From positions 2,307,501 through 2,371,500 of the forward strand of contig JAYKKM010000222.1 in NCBI GenBank assembly GCA_035772405.1: a stretch of 64,000 bases of DNA, given 5' to 3'. Under the pieces are notes generated by a model. That model made no database searches and was not told the DNA's origin. It saw only the letters and a list, made by a program, of their open reading frames with translations. This stretch comes from Chrysogorgia sp. JL179-B06 (taxonomy: Eukaryota; Cnidaria; Anthozoa; Scleralcyonacea; Chrysogorgiidae). Made by a program: the position numbers and the translations under genes. Positions 1 through 10,810 of this stretch are shown here, one piece after another. Numbering within the stretch: position 1 is the stretch's first letter; every line of letters begins with the position of its first letter.

Positions 1-1992
1 AACTTCCAAACAGCGAGAAACAATAATTAAACAGACAATAAACTTAAATGAAATTGTGCCATGGAGAAGTCCACCAGCATCACGTACTGAGTCAGAGTTC
101 CATATCCTGTTGGTATTATTGCTGATCTCTTCAAGGCAGTGAATGACAGGTACAAAGACTTCTTTAAAAATATCAAGGCCATCGATCCTAGCCAGCCATC
201 TGGTTCGGCAAACATCTATAAGATGGGTATGACGGGCACCAGGAAGCATTTCTTTTATCTTTTTCACCAAAAGGTCAAATCTCTTTGGACTTACATTAAA
301 AAAATCAGAAACAACTTTCACATGCCCCATCATGTTTCGCACTTCCTGAATGCTGCATGCCGATGCAACAGAGAGATTTAAGACATGAGATCCACAATGG
401 ACGTATGGTGCCTTCGGGTACCTACCCTGTATCCTTGCAGCAGCTCCTGCACACTTGCCTGACATATTGCCAGCACCATCGTATCCCTGCCCACGACAAA
501 GACTCATATCAAGAGATAACTTTTCCACACCTTCATGAATTTTTCTAGAAATAGCTTCTCCAGACATACCTTCATCACAATGAATAAATCCCATGAAAGC
601 TTCACAGATCTCACTACTAGAATTAACATAGCGAATAACAAGGGGCATCTGTTCCAAATTACTAACATCTGCTGCTTCATCAGCTAACACAGAGAAAAAC
701 TTGGCATTCTTTATTTCTGATGACAATTTAGATGTTATCATTTCTCCACAAATTTCAACAATTTCATTTTGGGTAGTTTTAGATCTATAAGTTGCTGATT
801 TGGGTGCATTTTCCATGTGATCTTCAAATAAAGAATTTTTCCCAAAGCGTGTCAAAAACTTCAAGATCTCCTGCATGTTCCCTGGATTATTTGTCTCATC
901 GTCATAGTGCTTCGCATCATCTCGGTGACCTCTCAAAGGTATATTCTGTCGACCACAGAGAATAACTGCTCCAACTATTGGTGCAAGTTTCTCTCTATTT
1001 TTTTTTACCTGCTCATCGACTAACTCATTGACTTGCACATCAATAGACTTGCATTTTTGTTCCATGCATTGTCGGAAATGTGATGCCTTCAAAGTAGCTG
1101 TGCGATGCAATGGTGATTTCTCTGCATGGTCACGTAACCTCCTAGGTGCATTTGCCCAATTGCTTAGTGGTGATTTGTAAAGCCGGTCTAGCTTTGATGC
1201 ATTATGGGTACTCTCTTCATCGCCAAAGAGAACACAATGAAGGCAAAAAGCCCCATCCATACTCTTTGAGTAGGCAAGCCAAGGTAATTCTGAAAACCAC
1301 CTGTGTTGAAACTTTCTACCAGAGCCATTTGCAGGGTAGACAAAATCAAGATGTGGCTGAGTTATACATGTATTGCTTAACAACTTATACTTGTCCTCAT
1401 CACTAAAACTTTTAACACGTAAACAAAAGAGGCCAATGTCATCTTTGACATTGCTTTGCAGATCTGGGAGTGGATTAATTTCATGATTACACGCTGAAGA
1501 GGATGATGGCTGGTTTGGAAGAGCTTGATCAGGTAACACATTAGGTAGCATATTATAATCAATTGTGGTAACTAACTGAGAAGAATGGTTAGATTCGTCT
1601 GATGGCTTAGATACTTTAACAGCAAAATTAGCAATTGTGAGCTGCTTTCTCTTGTTTGTTTGTATGGTTGGTGCTTGGATGCTTGGGCTCTGTATAGCAG
1701 AAGACTTCACAAAGGAAGGAAGGGAAAACTTTAGATCTTTAAGATTTACTGGCATAAGAGGAACAAAGTGATCTTTCTTTGGTTGGAGTTTTGAGGTTGA
1801 TATATAGTCCAAGGGCACTGAAGCACAAAGGAAAATGTGCATTGCAATTTGAGGCTCTGATAAATCTAGAAGGCGTGGGCTCACTTTGCAGTTAAATAAT
1901 AGTTCGTAAACATTACCAGGAGTGTCTTTTTCAGTGGGATAATACAACTCTATAGGCTTACCAATGACACTACACAAAGCCCATAATGACAA
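1..1992 (-). CDS. hAT transposase (TTF-type finger, DUF4371-like, dimerisation domain), copy A, C-terminus outside window
   Basis: This is the same reading frame as the 927-residue transposase at 20287-23070, open to the left window edge. The stop codon and the C-terminal hAT dimerisation region are outside the window. The TTF-type zinc-finger region and the start of the DUF4371-like RNase H fold are present. The frame has no ATG near 1992; that position is TTG. It runs upstream into OTU-like sequence because this copy keeps one base (near 2012) that copies B and C have lost. A different base is missing near 2073, so the OTU part is still out of frame. A transposase assignment is secure; activity of this copy is unlikely. 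Confidence 0.75.
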   Translation of the reverse strand, partial: MSLWALCSVIGKPIELYYPTEKDTPGNVYELLFNCKVSPRLLDLSEPQIAMHIFLCASVPLDYISTSKLQPKKDHFVPLMPVNLKDLKFSLPSFVKSSAIQSPSIQAPTIQTNKRKQLTIANFAVKVSKPSDESNHSSQLVTTIDYNMLPNVLPDQALPNQPSSSSACNHEINPLPDLQSNVKDDIGLFCLRVKSFSDEDKYKLLSNTCITQPHLDFVYPANGSGRKFQHRWFSELPWLAYSKSMDGAFCLHCVLFGDEESTHNASKLDRLYKSPLSNWANAPRRLRDHAEKSPLHRTATLKASHFRQCMEQKCKSIDVQVNELVDEQVKKNREKLAPIVGAVILCGRQNIPLRGHRDDAKHYDDETNNPGNMQEILKFLTRFGKNSLFEDHMENAPKSATYRSKTTQNEIVEICGEMITSKLSSEIKNAKFFSVLADEAADVSNLEQMPLVIRYVNSSSEICEAFMGFIHCDEGMSGEAISRKIHEGVEKLSLDMSLCRGQGYDGAGNMSGKCAGAAARIQGRYPKAPYVHCGSHVLNLSVASACSIQEVRNMMGHVKVVSDFFNVSPKRFDLLVKKIKEMLPGARHTHLIDVCRTRWLARIDGLDIFKEVFVPVIHCLEEISNNTNRIWNSDSVRDAGGLLHGTISFKFIVCLIIVSRCLEV

Positions 1993-2009
1993 AAAGGAAG
2001 AATAGCTAA

Positions 2010-2354
2010 AATTGCTTGCCACATTTACTGCTTCAGCTATTGCAGCTGGAATTCTATTATTCTTCTGGTATGCTTGGATGCAATCTGAGATAGAGCAATA
2101 GAAAATATTATATTCTCGTCCATTTTCTTGCCATCGAAACAACGACCATATATTATTGGATGAGTTGAATAATATAATGAATGCGTAAACAACTCAATGC
2201 TGGCCAAACATCGCAAATAAACTGATAGACTTTCATCACCAATTAGGCCTATGGAACAAGCATTGAAAAGGCAGTTCCCATTTCCAGTTGCTCTGTAAAT
2301 GAAGGTGATGAAACAGAGCGTATCAAGCAACGTGCCGTACACAGAGAGGGACAA
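2010..2354 (-). pseudogene. OTU-like domain segment upstream of the hAT transposase, frameshifted (copy A)
   Basis: Reading minus, the peptide contains TGNGNCLFNACSIG, the (D/N)GNC-type active-site motif of OTU-like cysteine proteases, followed by a Leu-Arg-rich helix. Vertnin-like proteins and several transposons carry this OTU-like fold. A probable 3' splice acceptor (…gcag|) lies at about 2355-2360, so this would be an internal exon. A 1-base deletion near 2073 shifts the frame before the segment can reach the transposase. In copies B and C that site is intact but another 1-base loss breaks the join, so each copy carries a different lesion. Confidence 0.6.
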
Positions 2355-3149
2355 GCCTGCTGCCCACTCTTTTTTTCCAAAATTAATTCAACAAATATAA
2401 TGAAGTGTTAAAGCAACCTAATCAAATGACATTCTACTCACTGCCCTGGCTCCCCCCACATTTTCACAAGTTGCTACAGCCCTGAAGCACACAACTTCTG
2501 GCACACAATATTAAAAGGTTATTTGGACAATTCATATAGTCACTAGAATTATATTTGTCTGGAAACACGGCAACGTCAAAGCGACTAATAACAAGCTGCA
2601 ATTTATGTTGAAGATGCCCTGAAAGTGCACAAATCTTTTGTTTTATGTTCAATCATAATATTTATACAACACCGTTGAGTGATTTTAGACAGAAAATACA
2701 ATGTGTTCAGCCCTATGGTTCAGCAAGTGTGAAAGTGCACACATTACATTTGCATAACCATGAACAAAAACGTAGACCAAAGACTTTGGCCGTGTTACCA
2801 GACATTTTAGTGACTATAGACAACTCAAGCAACAATTATTTAACCCCTTATAATATTAATAATGCATGTACACATACAATATTCAACATAATATACAGAC
2901 TATCTGCATGTGCAAGGCTGGTGGTATTAATGCTGACAAAAGCTTTTTTGGCATTTTTCTGCACATATGTATACAATCAGTAACACAGTTACTAGTACAG
3001 CCTATGTCAACTCGTCTCACTCAAGGTCAAATATTCTGTGTGAATCAATGATAAAATAAATCATGATTAAAATAAGTTATACTTCTTAGGATTATTGTTG
3101 TTTACTCAATTAGATAATTTATGCACAGTCTGCCCTGGATGTAATAATA

Positions 3150-3389
3150 TTATATTATATACCTCACAGGTTGCAAAGTTCCAGCTCGTTCACGTTGTGA
3201 CTTGGGAAACTGCAGCCTAGAAACTTCGCAAAATCGAAGCTTTGGGTCGTCCCGAAATCCACCAAAGAATCCAAGAACAGAGCTTAAGCACTTAGATTCC
3301 AATTCTTTTAACACACTTAACTTGCCTTCGGTAGAAACAGCGACGTTGCCTAAGCAACCCCGCACACTTCGTAACAGATCATTCGCCAT
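3150..3389 (-). CDS. candidate N-terminal exon of the hAT/OTU gene (copy A)
   Basis: The 79-residue frame starts MANDLLRSVRGCLGN and is present in all three hAT copies. The reading frame runs past a plausible splice donor (CTGTGAG|GTATAT) near 3164, in the same orientation as the OTU and transposase segments. I infer that it is a first coding exon spliced to the OTU exon ending at 2354, across a 0.8 kb intron. There is no recognised domain. Conservation among copies proves little, because the copies are nearly identical throughout. Splicing is not demonstrated. Confidence 0.35.
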   Translation of the reverse strand: MANDLLRSVRGCLGNVAVSTEGKLSVLKELESKCLSSVLGFFGGFRDDPKLRFCEVSRLQFPKSQRERAGTLQPVRYII

Positions 3390-3589
3390 GTTAGACTATG
3401 GTCAAACAGGACAACGCTAAAGAATTCTGTCATGATTCGCGCCAAATTTACGCTGACTGCTATCCACAGTAGCCAATAGTAACGAATGGTACGAATAAGG
3501 ACAAACTTCTGTGGCATCATCATGTCGTAGATTGTCGTGGAGTAAAATTTACAGTATTGACCGCTGTGCAACTGCCACAAGGTCGCTTG

Positions 3590-3780
3590 CTTCAGTCATA
3601 GCTTCAGTCAGCACGGTCTCGTTGGCTTGCTTCAGTCAGATTACGTGAGGAGCATTTTCATTGGCTTGCTTCAGTCAGATTTGAACTGACTGAAGCAAGC
3701 CAATAGCAGAGCTTCCCAACGGACACTGACTGAAGCAAGCCAATGAACAGAGCTTTCAACTGAAGCTGGCCTGCGCACAG
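3590..3780. repeat. subterminal inverted-repeat cluster of the hAT element (copy A)
   Basis: The motif TTGGCTTGCTTCAGTCAG occurs twice in one orientation and twice as its reverse complement within 190 bp, with degenerate extra copies. The cluster lies about 0.4 kb inside the right terminus and recurs in copies B and C. Such arrays often serve as transposase-binding sites in hAT elements; that role is inferred here. The block could fold into a long hairpin. Confidence 0.6.
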
Positions 3781-4162
3781 GAGTTAACCCGACTCTGCGC
3801 GCCCACGAAATTAGGCAGCGGTAATTATCCGAATACTTCAACTAATCCAATCGAAAGGGTTCACTAGCCGAGAGACTGGGCATGAAAACATTCCGGTTCA
3901 TCATAATATAATTATTACTTGAAGTACACGGGTGGATTCAAGAGAAACAATCGCGGGGATAAAATAACTCGGTATACATTGTCAAATGCATGCTGAAACT
4001 CGGATTAAAAAAAATAAAAGATTAAAACATGCATTTGACATTGCAATGAAGAAAATCGTGAGTAGAAATCAAATATTTTATTTATAGTGTGCATTTTTTA
4101 GTCGAAGATCAAAATCTGACTGACGCTTGAGCATCAGTTGCATCAGTCTGGATCCGCCCCTG

Positions 4163-5449
4163 GTTAGAGTGCATATTTATGTATAGCGGATCGTCATTGG
4201 GCTTCCTATAGGGCCTATAGTTTCCATTGTTAAGGTCGAAAGTTACATCTAAAAAGTTTACTATACGTAAATTTGATTCGGCGGTGATTTTTAGGTCAAA
4301 TTGCTCGAAAATTTTGTGGAGATATTTTCTTGTTTTGTCTGCTAAACGTGCTGATTTACTTTTTATGATAGCCAAACCGTCATCTCTATATAGGCCGATG
4401 CTTTCTTTGCCAAATTTCTTACTTAGGTGGTTTAAAATGAAAAGGCCTACGAGCTCACAAATTTCCGCGCCGTCGAAACTGCCCATGGTAACGTCGAACA
4501 AATTCTTGCTATCTTTTTTTATCCATGAAATTCCGCTATTGAAAAGGAGAGATTTTCTAGCGTGTTTTATTATTGAAATGTTGTTTTGAGGTATAGTAGC
4601 CAAATTTGAAGCCCAGGACAGAGCTTGGTCCAATAGTTTTTCAGAAATAGATGGATAGAAATCGACAATGTCAAATGAAATGAAACTGTGTCTGTCCATA
4701 TCTTTTATATTGCCAAACCACTCAATAACTTGTTTTGTATTTCTCCATTGATTTAAATTCAGTTTTTGTCTCAAATTAGAATTAATTTTGTCCAAAATAG
4801 CTTTGCTTAGTTTTCCGGATTCGCTTTTGGCGGGGTTAATTAATCGACATTTTGGGTTGTTTTCGAAATTTTCTTTGTGGTCTTTTAAAGATATAAATGC
4901 TTCGCGTTTTTTCATTTTTTCAATTCTGTCGCCGATTCCTAAATTGTTCGAAATGTCTTTTAGTTCTGAGTCAATTTCATCTATAGAGTCCTCGGATCCA
5001 TGCTTATATATTTTTGTGATGTTGTCATGTAAGAGGTTGTTGTATATGTCGGGCGGGGTTTCATAAATATTCCGAGTTTTGTCTGCAAAAATGAAAATGT
5101 TGGGAGACGTATTAATTTTCTTTAAATCGTCAGCCAAAGATTTCTGAAATTGGTTCCTATATGGCCGGAATTGTACATTCTCGATTAGTTTTATAAGTTC
5201 GTCTTCGAAGGGTTTCATATCTGGAATCGGAGGAGGTGTTTTGTTGGACGCAAGGCCGAAATGGTTCTTTTGGTTCTCACTATTTTTGTTTTTAAGAAAG
5301 AAATTGGCTTTCCATCTCATACGTTTTAATACACTTTCCACTTTTTCAATCAAATTCTTCAAATAAGCGTCCTGTGATGGTATAGGGATATTCTTTAGCG
5401 AATAGTCAAATCGAAATTGCCGCATTTTAAGGTTAGATAGGAATGAATA
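4163..5449 (-). pseudogene. Penelope-like reverse transcriptase, copy A, cut by two insertions
   Basis: The reverse-transcriptase motifs read SFDIVDFYPSIS (motif A region), VTMGSFDGAEICELVGLF, and YRDDG (catalytic motif C). Together with the GIY-YIG domain found in the other half, they identify a Penelope-like element. The frame is open over its whole length, but it is bounded on the left by the hAT copy A end (4162) and on the right by the CACGG-type transposon (5450). The few residues beyond 4162 belong to the hAT element. The matching GIY-YIG part is missing on the left because the window begins inside the hAT. Confidence 0.85.
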
Positions 5450-5539
5450 CACGGTGGTCAGATTGGGAATATTTTCTCCCACTAGCGCGGGCGCGTATTG
5501 TCAGCGCTGTGTGCCATTAGAGTAAGCAAAAAATCAAAG

Positions 5540-5734
5540 ATGGCGGACAATCCGAACACGGCAAACAACAGTGAGGAAAGTTCTAAATTAACTATAAGGT
5601 GCTTTTGGATGTCATCGGAGCGTGGCGAAAGGTTTTGCAATACTTTGCTGACAGAGATGAAATTTTCAGGGGAGCGGGAGTGGATTGAGGCAGTCAGAGG
5701 AGCAGAAAATAAGTCAGATTATGGCATGAAATAA
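5540..5734 (+). CDS. short ORF near the left end of the CACGG element, function unknown
   Basis: The 64-residue frame begins at ATG in the good context caaagATGGCGG and starts MADNPNTANNSEESS. It lies 75 bp inside the transposon end, where a first exon could be. No domain is recognised. The similar string aagatggcgg recurs near 11930 on the plus strand, so the start context alone is weak evidence. It may be a remnant first exon of the element's own gene or chance. Confidence 0.25.
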   Translation: MADNPNTANNSEESSKLTIRCFWMSSERGERFCNTLLTEMKFSGEREWIEAVRGAENKSDYGMK

Positions 5735-5969
5735 ATGGATGTCATGGATCCCTTTACTCGAAGAAGTTGTGGGGAATAAACTCGAAATGGTTGGTCCCTG
5801 GCCTTGGTGGATTCATGTTTGAAGGAGGTTGCGAAATCATTTCGCAAAAGCTGTGTCGTTCAAAGGCTACTGGTTTATTATTCCCTGGCAAGTGCCACTG
5901 AGTGGATACCTCAATTTCATACTTTTTCTTTTGTCTTGACTGCAAAATCAAGCAAAATATTTCGCCTGA

Positions 5970-6043
5970 TTTGAGCGGTATTTGAACTCGCACCTTCAAG
6001 ATACCAGTTCGCTCTCTACCTGTTGAGCTATCAAACCGCATAG
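5970..6043 (-). repeat. tRNA-derived SINE-like head
   Basis: On the minus strand, GCGGTTTGATAGCTCAACAG is followed about 30 bases later by GAGTTCAAATACCGC. These resemble the A box (TAGCTCAnnAGGTAGAG) and B box (GTTCAAATnC) of a tRNA gene, and the 5' GCGGT can pair with ACCGC at the 3' side. The internal GGTATCTTGAAGGT is the type of degenerate anticodon arm seen in tRNA-derived SINEs. The SINE body would continue towards about 5750. I treat it as a SINE, not a working tRNA gene. Confidence 0.45.
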
Positions 6044-6619
6044 TGATTGGAGGCGTGTTTTATTCCATGTTAGTCCATGAGATATTCTTGTGACAACTTA
6101 ACACTCATATCTCAACAGGTTGAGTGGTGAGCTGGTTTCCCAAAGGTTTCCCTTTTGAGTTCAATTATTTTTATTGATTTAGCAGTGTAAGAAATCATGA
6201 AAATGTCCTTATGTTTCTCTGAGGATGATTCGGAAACGAGATTCTGAAACAAGGAAGACATCTAGTTGTGAAAGGGATATCTGATTCATGCTTTCACTAA
6301 GTGTGGTGGTCTTTTAGTATTTTACTCTGGCCAACACCAGATGGATGAATACATGAAACCGGGCTGGCAGGGTTATTCGGGTTGACACAATTGATTGTAG
6401 GATCTTAGGGGGCTTTCCATTTGCACGGTCAGACTGGTTAGTCCGGCAAAATGTACCTCCTCTTGATTAGGCCCAAATTTTCCTGGCAGACCAGCCGCAC
6501 TCCTCAAACGTATCGTGTTCCATTTAGCAAAATATTGCTGGACAGACCGGTCTGACCATGTGATTGGAAAGCCCTATTATACTACATTATTATATAATAC
6601 ATATTATAAGAGCGCCAAG

Positions 6620-7615
6620 ATGGCCGCCACAAATTTTGCTCGTAAAATTTTACCTTTAATACCATTAATAGTGTTTTTGTTGAAGCTATCTATTGAAAAT
6701 AGGCATCATAAGAAATATGAGTTGCTGTTCTTGGAGCCGGGAAGCGTATGTCTTGCTGCTCGAGAAATATACTTCAAGAAATCCTTAGCGGCAAAGTCAT
6801 CGAGCCGTCCCATTCTCGCGTGGTACAAACATGGCAGTGTTTGCATTTTGCTTCCCCGAATAAAAGATCTCACTATCTCTATGGATATCCACAAGAATCC
6901 TGGCCCTTCAATACCGTTAAAACAGAACAATACCTTTAGATCTCATCAATATGATATGGCGAACTCCTTGAAACCTGCATCTCCGATTTTACAATTTGAC
7001 AGCCATTGTGTACCTTATAGTTATGCAAATCGGTCGCAGAGACTTGTTTATGAAAGAAGTAAGCTGTTTTCTATTCGATACTATAATCATTGGACAAGTA
7101 CGAAGATTCTTAGCAACCTGAAAGAATGTTCCCTGCTGAAATATCGTGGCAAACGTGCAGGAAGAGCCAACAGAAATCGTAATAATAACAACATCTTTAT
7201 TTCGACACTAATTCGAACACGCGTTCAACCGCAAAGAAATGTGTCATATCTTGCAAGGCATTATAGACCTAGAACTCTCATTAATGTACCTATTTGCAAA
7301 CCTGGCCCTCTTCTAAAAACTTCTAAGCCTATAGATTTCTGCCTGTTAAATGCTAGATCAGTCAATAATAAAGCACTGATCATTAAAGACTACGTTGTGG
7401 AACGTCGCATTGGAATCTTAGCTTTAACAGAAACCTGGTTAACCTCTACCAGTGAATCTATTGCTATTATAGAAGAACTCTGTCCAAATGGCTATGCCTT
7501 CAATCATGTTCCCAGAAATACTGGTAACTCAAAAGCTGTGAAAAAGGGAGGAGGTGTGGGTTTACTTTACAAGAAATGTTTCAAGATGAAAAAAACAGTC
7601 AACAATGCATTTTAA
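6620..7615 (+). pseudogene. LINE ORF segment 1: signal-like leader, 2A peptide, start of endonuclease
   Basis: I chose ATG 6620 (caagATGGCCGCC, strong context) rather than the upstream frame start at 6515. Residues 9-22 are strongly hydrophobic (KILPLIPLIVFLLK), like a signal peptide. The 2A-like motif lies at residues 89-96. The region from about residue 235 begins the AP-endonuclease, with FCLLNARSVNNK and LALTETWL. A frameshift near 7600 ends the frame and the endonuclease continues at 7605. N-terminal 2A sequences are known in several L2/CR1-type LINEs of invertebrates. Confidence 0.8.
6884..6907 (+). other. 2A-like ribosome-skipping motif (DIHKNPGP)
   Basis: The codons spell D-I-H-K-N-P-G-P, matching the 2A consensus D-x-E-x-N-P-G-P except for His at the usual Glu. 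In this family, peptide-bond formation is skipped between Gly and the last Pro, which would release an approximately 95-residue leader from the endonuclease/RT polyprotein. The leader's hydrophobic N-terminus suggests it may also act as a signal peptide, as reported for some sea urchin 2A leaders. Confidence 0.8.
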
Positions 7616-7967
7616 GTCATTTGAATTCATGGAAGTGGTTCTTCAGGCATCTTCATATAATGTCTGTATCATCGTTGTCTACCGCCCGCCATCCACGAGC
7701 AATGGACAAAGTGTGGGGTTATTCTTTACGGAATTTTCGACCTTACTTGAACAACTCGTTACCTGCCCTGGTTATCTACTCATTACTGGTGACTTTAACC
7801 TTCATGTTGAGATTAAATCGGATAAACAAGCCTCAAAGTTCATGGATCTACTGCATTATTTTAATCTCATTCAGCATATAAGTGTTTCTACTCACAATAG
7901 TAATCATACATTAGATCTTGTGATAACAAGGAAAGAAGAATTGATTGTTGACAGTTTTTTCTGTTAG
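7605..7967 (+). pseudogene. LINE endonuclease segment 2 (frameshifted)
   Basis: This continues the AP-endonuclease in a different frame. VVYRPPSTSNG and LLITGDFNLHVE are the conserved Y-R-P-P and G-D-F-N motifs; TLDLVITR follows. A second frameshift near 7950 moves the final SDH motif into the next segment. Both lesions are small indels, so this copy was once a full ORF. Confidence 0.8.
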
Positions 7968-10212
7968 AGATCCAGTTATCTCCGATCACTTCGCGGTTCA
8001 CTATAATTTGCTATTTGATGTCCCATGCAGTATAAAGAAGGAGGTAACTTATCGCAAGCTTCGTAATATTAACATTGATTTATTTTGTCAAGACCTAAAG
8101 AAGTCTACTCTATTTACATCTACTGTGTCTAATTTGTCTGAAGTGACAGATCAATATAATGACGTCTTATCTAATCTGGTAGATGCTCATGCACCCCTGC
8201 GCAAGCGTGTTATCACCCTACGCCCTTCTTCGCCATGGTACACGGACGAAATTACTGCACAGAAGGTAATTCGGCGTAAACTGGAGCGACGTTGGCGTCA
8301 TTCCTTGCTAACTGTTGATAGACAACTGTACGCTAATCAATGTAGAAAAGTCAATGAGCTTGTTTTCACATCCAAAATGAATTACTATTCTACCTTGATT
8401 GAAGACAGCCAATCTGATCCAAAGTCGTTTTTCAGGATTGTTAACAAACTACTCCATCGTAACCTGGTTAGTCACCTGCCATCATGTGATTCAAGCGCGG
8501 ATCTTGCTGACAAGTTTAGCTGCTTTTTTATGGATAAAATCACTGTTATCAGACAAAACCTGCGTTTACGTCATACGCCTTCTGAAGTCCTGGTGCAACA
8601 TGGTGACAGTGGTAAATGCCAATCTGAATTCAATAACTTTACACCAATCACTGAAGAAATAATTTCTCGTCTTATTACTAAGATATCATCCAAGTCATGT
8701 ATGCTCGACCCAATTCCTGCATGTTTACTCAAGAATTGCTTGGGTATTCTTTTCCCAATAATTACAATAATTGTTAACATCTCATTGGATACGGCTGTTA
8801 TGCCTGACAGTATGAAAAAAGCAATTTTATATCCACTACTGAAAAAAACTGGCTTGGACTATGAATTGTTTGCTAGCTTTAGACCAGTGTCCAATCTAAA
8901 GTTCATTTCAAAGACAATTGAAAAAGTTGTTGCGTCTCAACTACAAACGCATCTGGTTGAAAACAACCTAAATGAACTCTATCAGTCGGCATATAAACCA
9001 TTCCATAGTACTGAGACTGCATTGGTTAGGGTACAAAATGATGTGCTTCGTGCTATCGATGATCGTTGTGATGTGATTCTCCTTCTTCTCGACTTATCTG
9101 CTGCCTTTGATACGGTTGATCACAGCATTTTATTGTCAAGATTGTCTACACGTTTTGGCATTGGAGGAAAAGCTCTGGATTGGTTCAAATCATACCTTAG
9201 CAACCGAACACAATCTGTTTGCATAGATGGTGTGTGCTCAATTGATAGGAATGTTGAATGTGGAGTTCCTCAGGGATCGGTACTTGGGCCCATTCTGTAT
9301 CTACTCTATACATCTCCACTGGGTGACATCATGAGAAGGCATAACATGTCTTACCATATGTATGCAGATGACACGCAGTTGTACATCTCCGTTAAATCCT
9401 CTGCAAACGAAGATATGGTTAACGCAAAATGTATATTAGAATCTTGCGTTCGTGATATCGAGCTATGGATGGTTAACAACAATCTTAAGCTGAACAGTGA
9501 AAAGACAGAACTTCTACTCTTGAGCTCAAAATTTACACCACAACCATCTTTAGACTCGCTGACTATTGGTATTGACGTTATTTGCCCATCTGAGTCGGCG
9601 AGAAACATTGGTGTTATATTTGATAGTACTGTCTCGATGCATGATCATGTCAAAGCAATATGCAAGTCCTCCTTCTATCATCTAAGATCTATCAGCAAAA
9701 TTAGACGTTACCTTAGTATTAATGCTGCCGAAATCCTCGTTCATGCTTTTATTACGACGAAACTAGATCATTGTAATTCTCTTCTTTATGGACTCCCTAA
9801 CTACTTGATAAAGAAATTACAATCTGTTCAGAATGCCGCTGCACGCCTCATCACCTACACGCGAAAATACGAACATATAACTCCAATTCTTATTCAGCTC
9901 CATTGGTTACCAGTAGACCATCGAATTCAGTTCAAGATCTTACTGCTTGCTTACAAAGCACTTAATGGTCTAGCTCCATCTTATCTGCGAGACATTATTA
10001 CAATTTATAAACCTAACAGACTGCTTCGATCGTCATCGTCAGTGCGCTTAGTGGTCCCAAGATACAATTTAAAGACCTATGGTTTCAGGGCTTTTTCAGT
10101 TGCAGCCCCTATGATGTGGAACAGGTTACCAGAAGATATTCGAGACAGTCCATCACTAGTTATTTTTAAGTCTAGATTGAAAACTTATTTCTTCAAACAA
10201 GCTTTTGAGTAA
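7945..10212 (+). pseudogene. LINE reverse transcriptase, L2/CR1-like, with C-terminal domain
   Basis: The segment starts with the end of the endonuclease (VISDHFAVHY). RT motifs follow: ASFRPVSNLKFISKTIEK, LLLDLSAAFDTVDHSILL (catalytic Asp), GVPQGSVLGPILY and YHMYADDTQLYI (catalytic Asp pair). The C-terminus has the conserved L2/CR1 block with LHWLPVDHRIQFKIL and MWNRLPEDIRDS. The 755-residue frame is open throughout. The RT is catalytically plausible, but it is separated from its start by two frameshifts. Confidence 0.9.
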
Positions 10213-10291
10213 CCTATAAGTATTTATTTTTATTTTACTAGGAAATTGTAAAGCGCTTAGAGCACTATGTATAAGCGCTATATAAGCTGTA

Positions 10292-10317
10292 TATTATTAT
10301 TATTATTATTATTATTA
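10292..10317 (+). repeat. (TTA)n tail of the LINE
   Basis: About eight ATT/TTA repeats follow directly after the LINE 3' end. L2/CR1-like LINEs terminate in short 3' microsatellites instead of poly(A). Confidence 0.8.
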
Positions 10318-10651
10318 GCTTTATACTGTGAAACATGTATAAACTAAATTTGGGATCAATTTTTGTTTTGTGTATTGATTTTTGTGAATTGCATGAGCTC
10401 AGTTAACTGGGCCAGTTACTCGTCCCCTTATTTTTGGTTATAAAAACTGGATTGTTTTTTAAGCACAAGAGAGACCAACTGAGACTGGCTTATTGATGAA
10501 TGGGCTAAATACTATTCCTTTGACCTATTTATGAAAAGACATGAGCCTTTATTATGTTATTTTGGCTAAAACTAGATAATTTTATTCAGCAAAAGGGAAG
10601 TGTTGGCAAGAATATTTGTAATAGTCAGTTTTTATTCTTGTCTGACTAATG

Positions 10652-10810
10652 CACCTATCAATGTTAAGCTCAAAAAGGGGGGGGGGGGGGTATTGTGCAT
10701 ATGTGGGGCATTTGATTTTTCATGCAATTTGGCAATCAAATTCCCCACAGTCAGATAGTCAAATGCCCCACATATGCCCAATACCCCTCTGGGGCTTACA
10801 TTGATTGGTG
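10652..10810. mobile_element. foldback MITE, TIR CACCnATCAATG
   Basis: The 159-bp palindromic element has left end CACCTATCAATGTTAAGC and right end GCTTACATTGATTGGTG. Inner arms around CATATGTGGGGCATTTGA are also inverted, and one arm carries a run of 14 G. There is no coding capacity. The target duplication is not clear. It lies in the CACGG element beyond the LINE tail. Confidence 0.65.

Larger units (their letters stand above)
1..4162 (-). mobile_element. hAT-type transposon, copy A (left part outside window)
   Basis: This is the right-hand part of a hAT-family DNA transposon whose genes read on the minus strand. Position 1 aligns with 21079 of the complete copy at 17786-25242, and near-identity continues to the 15-bp inverted terminal repeat CTGGATCCGCCCCTG at 4148-4162. 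It lies inside a Penelope-like element. The base after 4162 begins gttag, the same 5-bp duplication seen beside the complete copy. It holds the transposase (1-1992), an OTU-like segment (about 2010-2354), a candidate N-terminal exon (3150-3389) and subterminal inverted repeats (about 3590-3780). No coding signal was found in 2385-3149 or 3790-4147. Confidence 0.85.
6600..10317 (+). mobile_element. L2/CR1-like non-LTR retrotransposon (LINE) with 2A peptide
   Basis: The order is a hydrophobic N-terminal leader, a 2A-like motif, an AP-endonuclease and then a reverse transcriptase, ending in a (TTA)n tail at 10292-10317. The 3' sequence around the AAGCGCTATATAAG motif just before that tail is typical of L2-like LINEs. 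The 5' boundary is not defined: sequence upstream to about 6420 may be 5' UTR or host element. Two frameshifts in the endonuclease disable this copy. It lies wholly inside the CACGG-type transposon, so it inserted later than that element or arrived with it. Confidence 0.85.

Noticed and set aside
2645..2983. 112-codon plus-strand frame repeated at 13861 and 23722
   Set aside because: Apparent conservation only reflects the recent amplification of the hAT unit; no coding bias or domain, and it lies in the presumed intron.
5970..6043. Functional tRNA gene
   Set aside because: The A and B boxes are recognisable but the anticodon arm is degenerate and no clean cloverleaf forms; a SINE head fits better.
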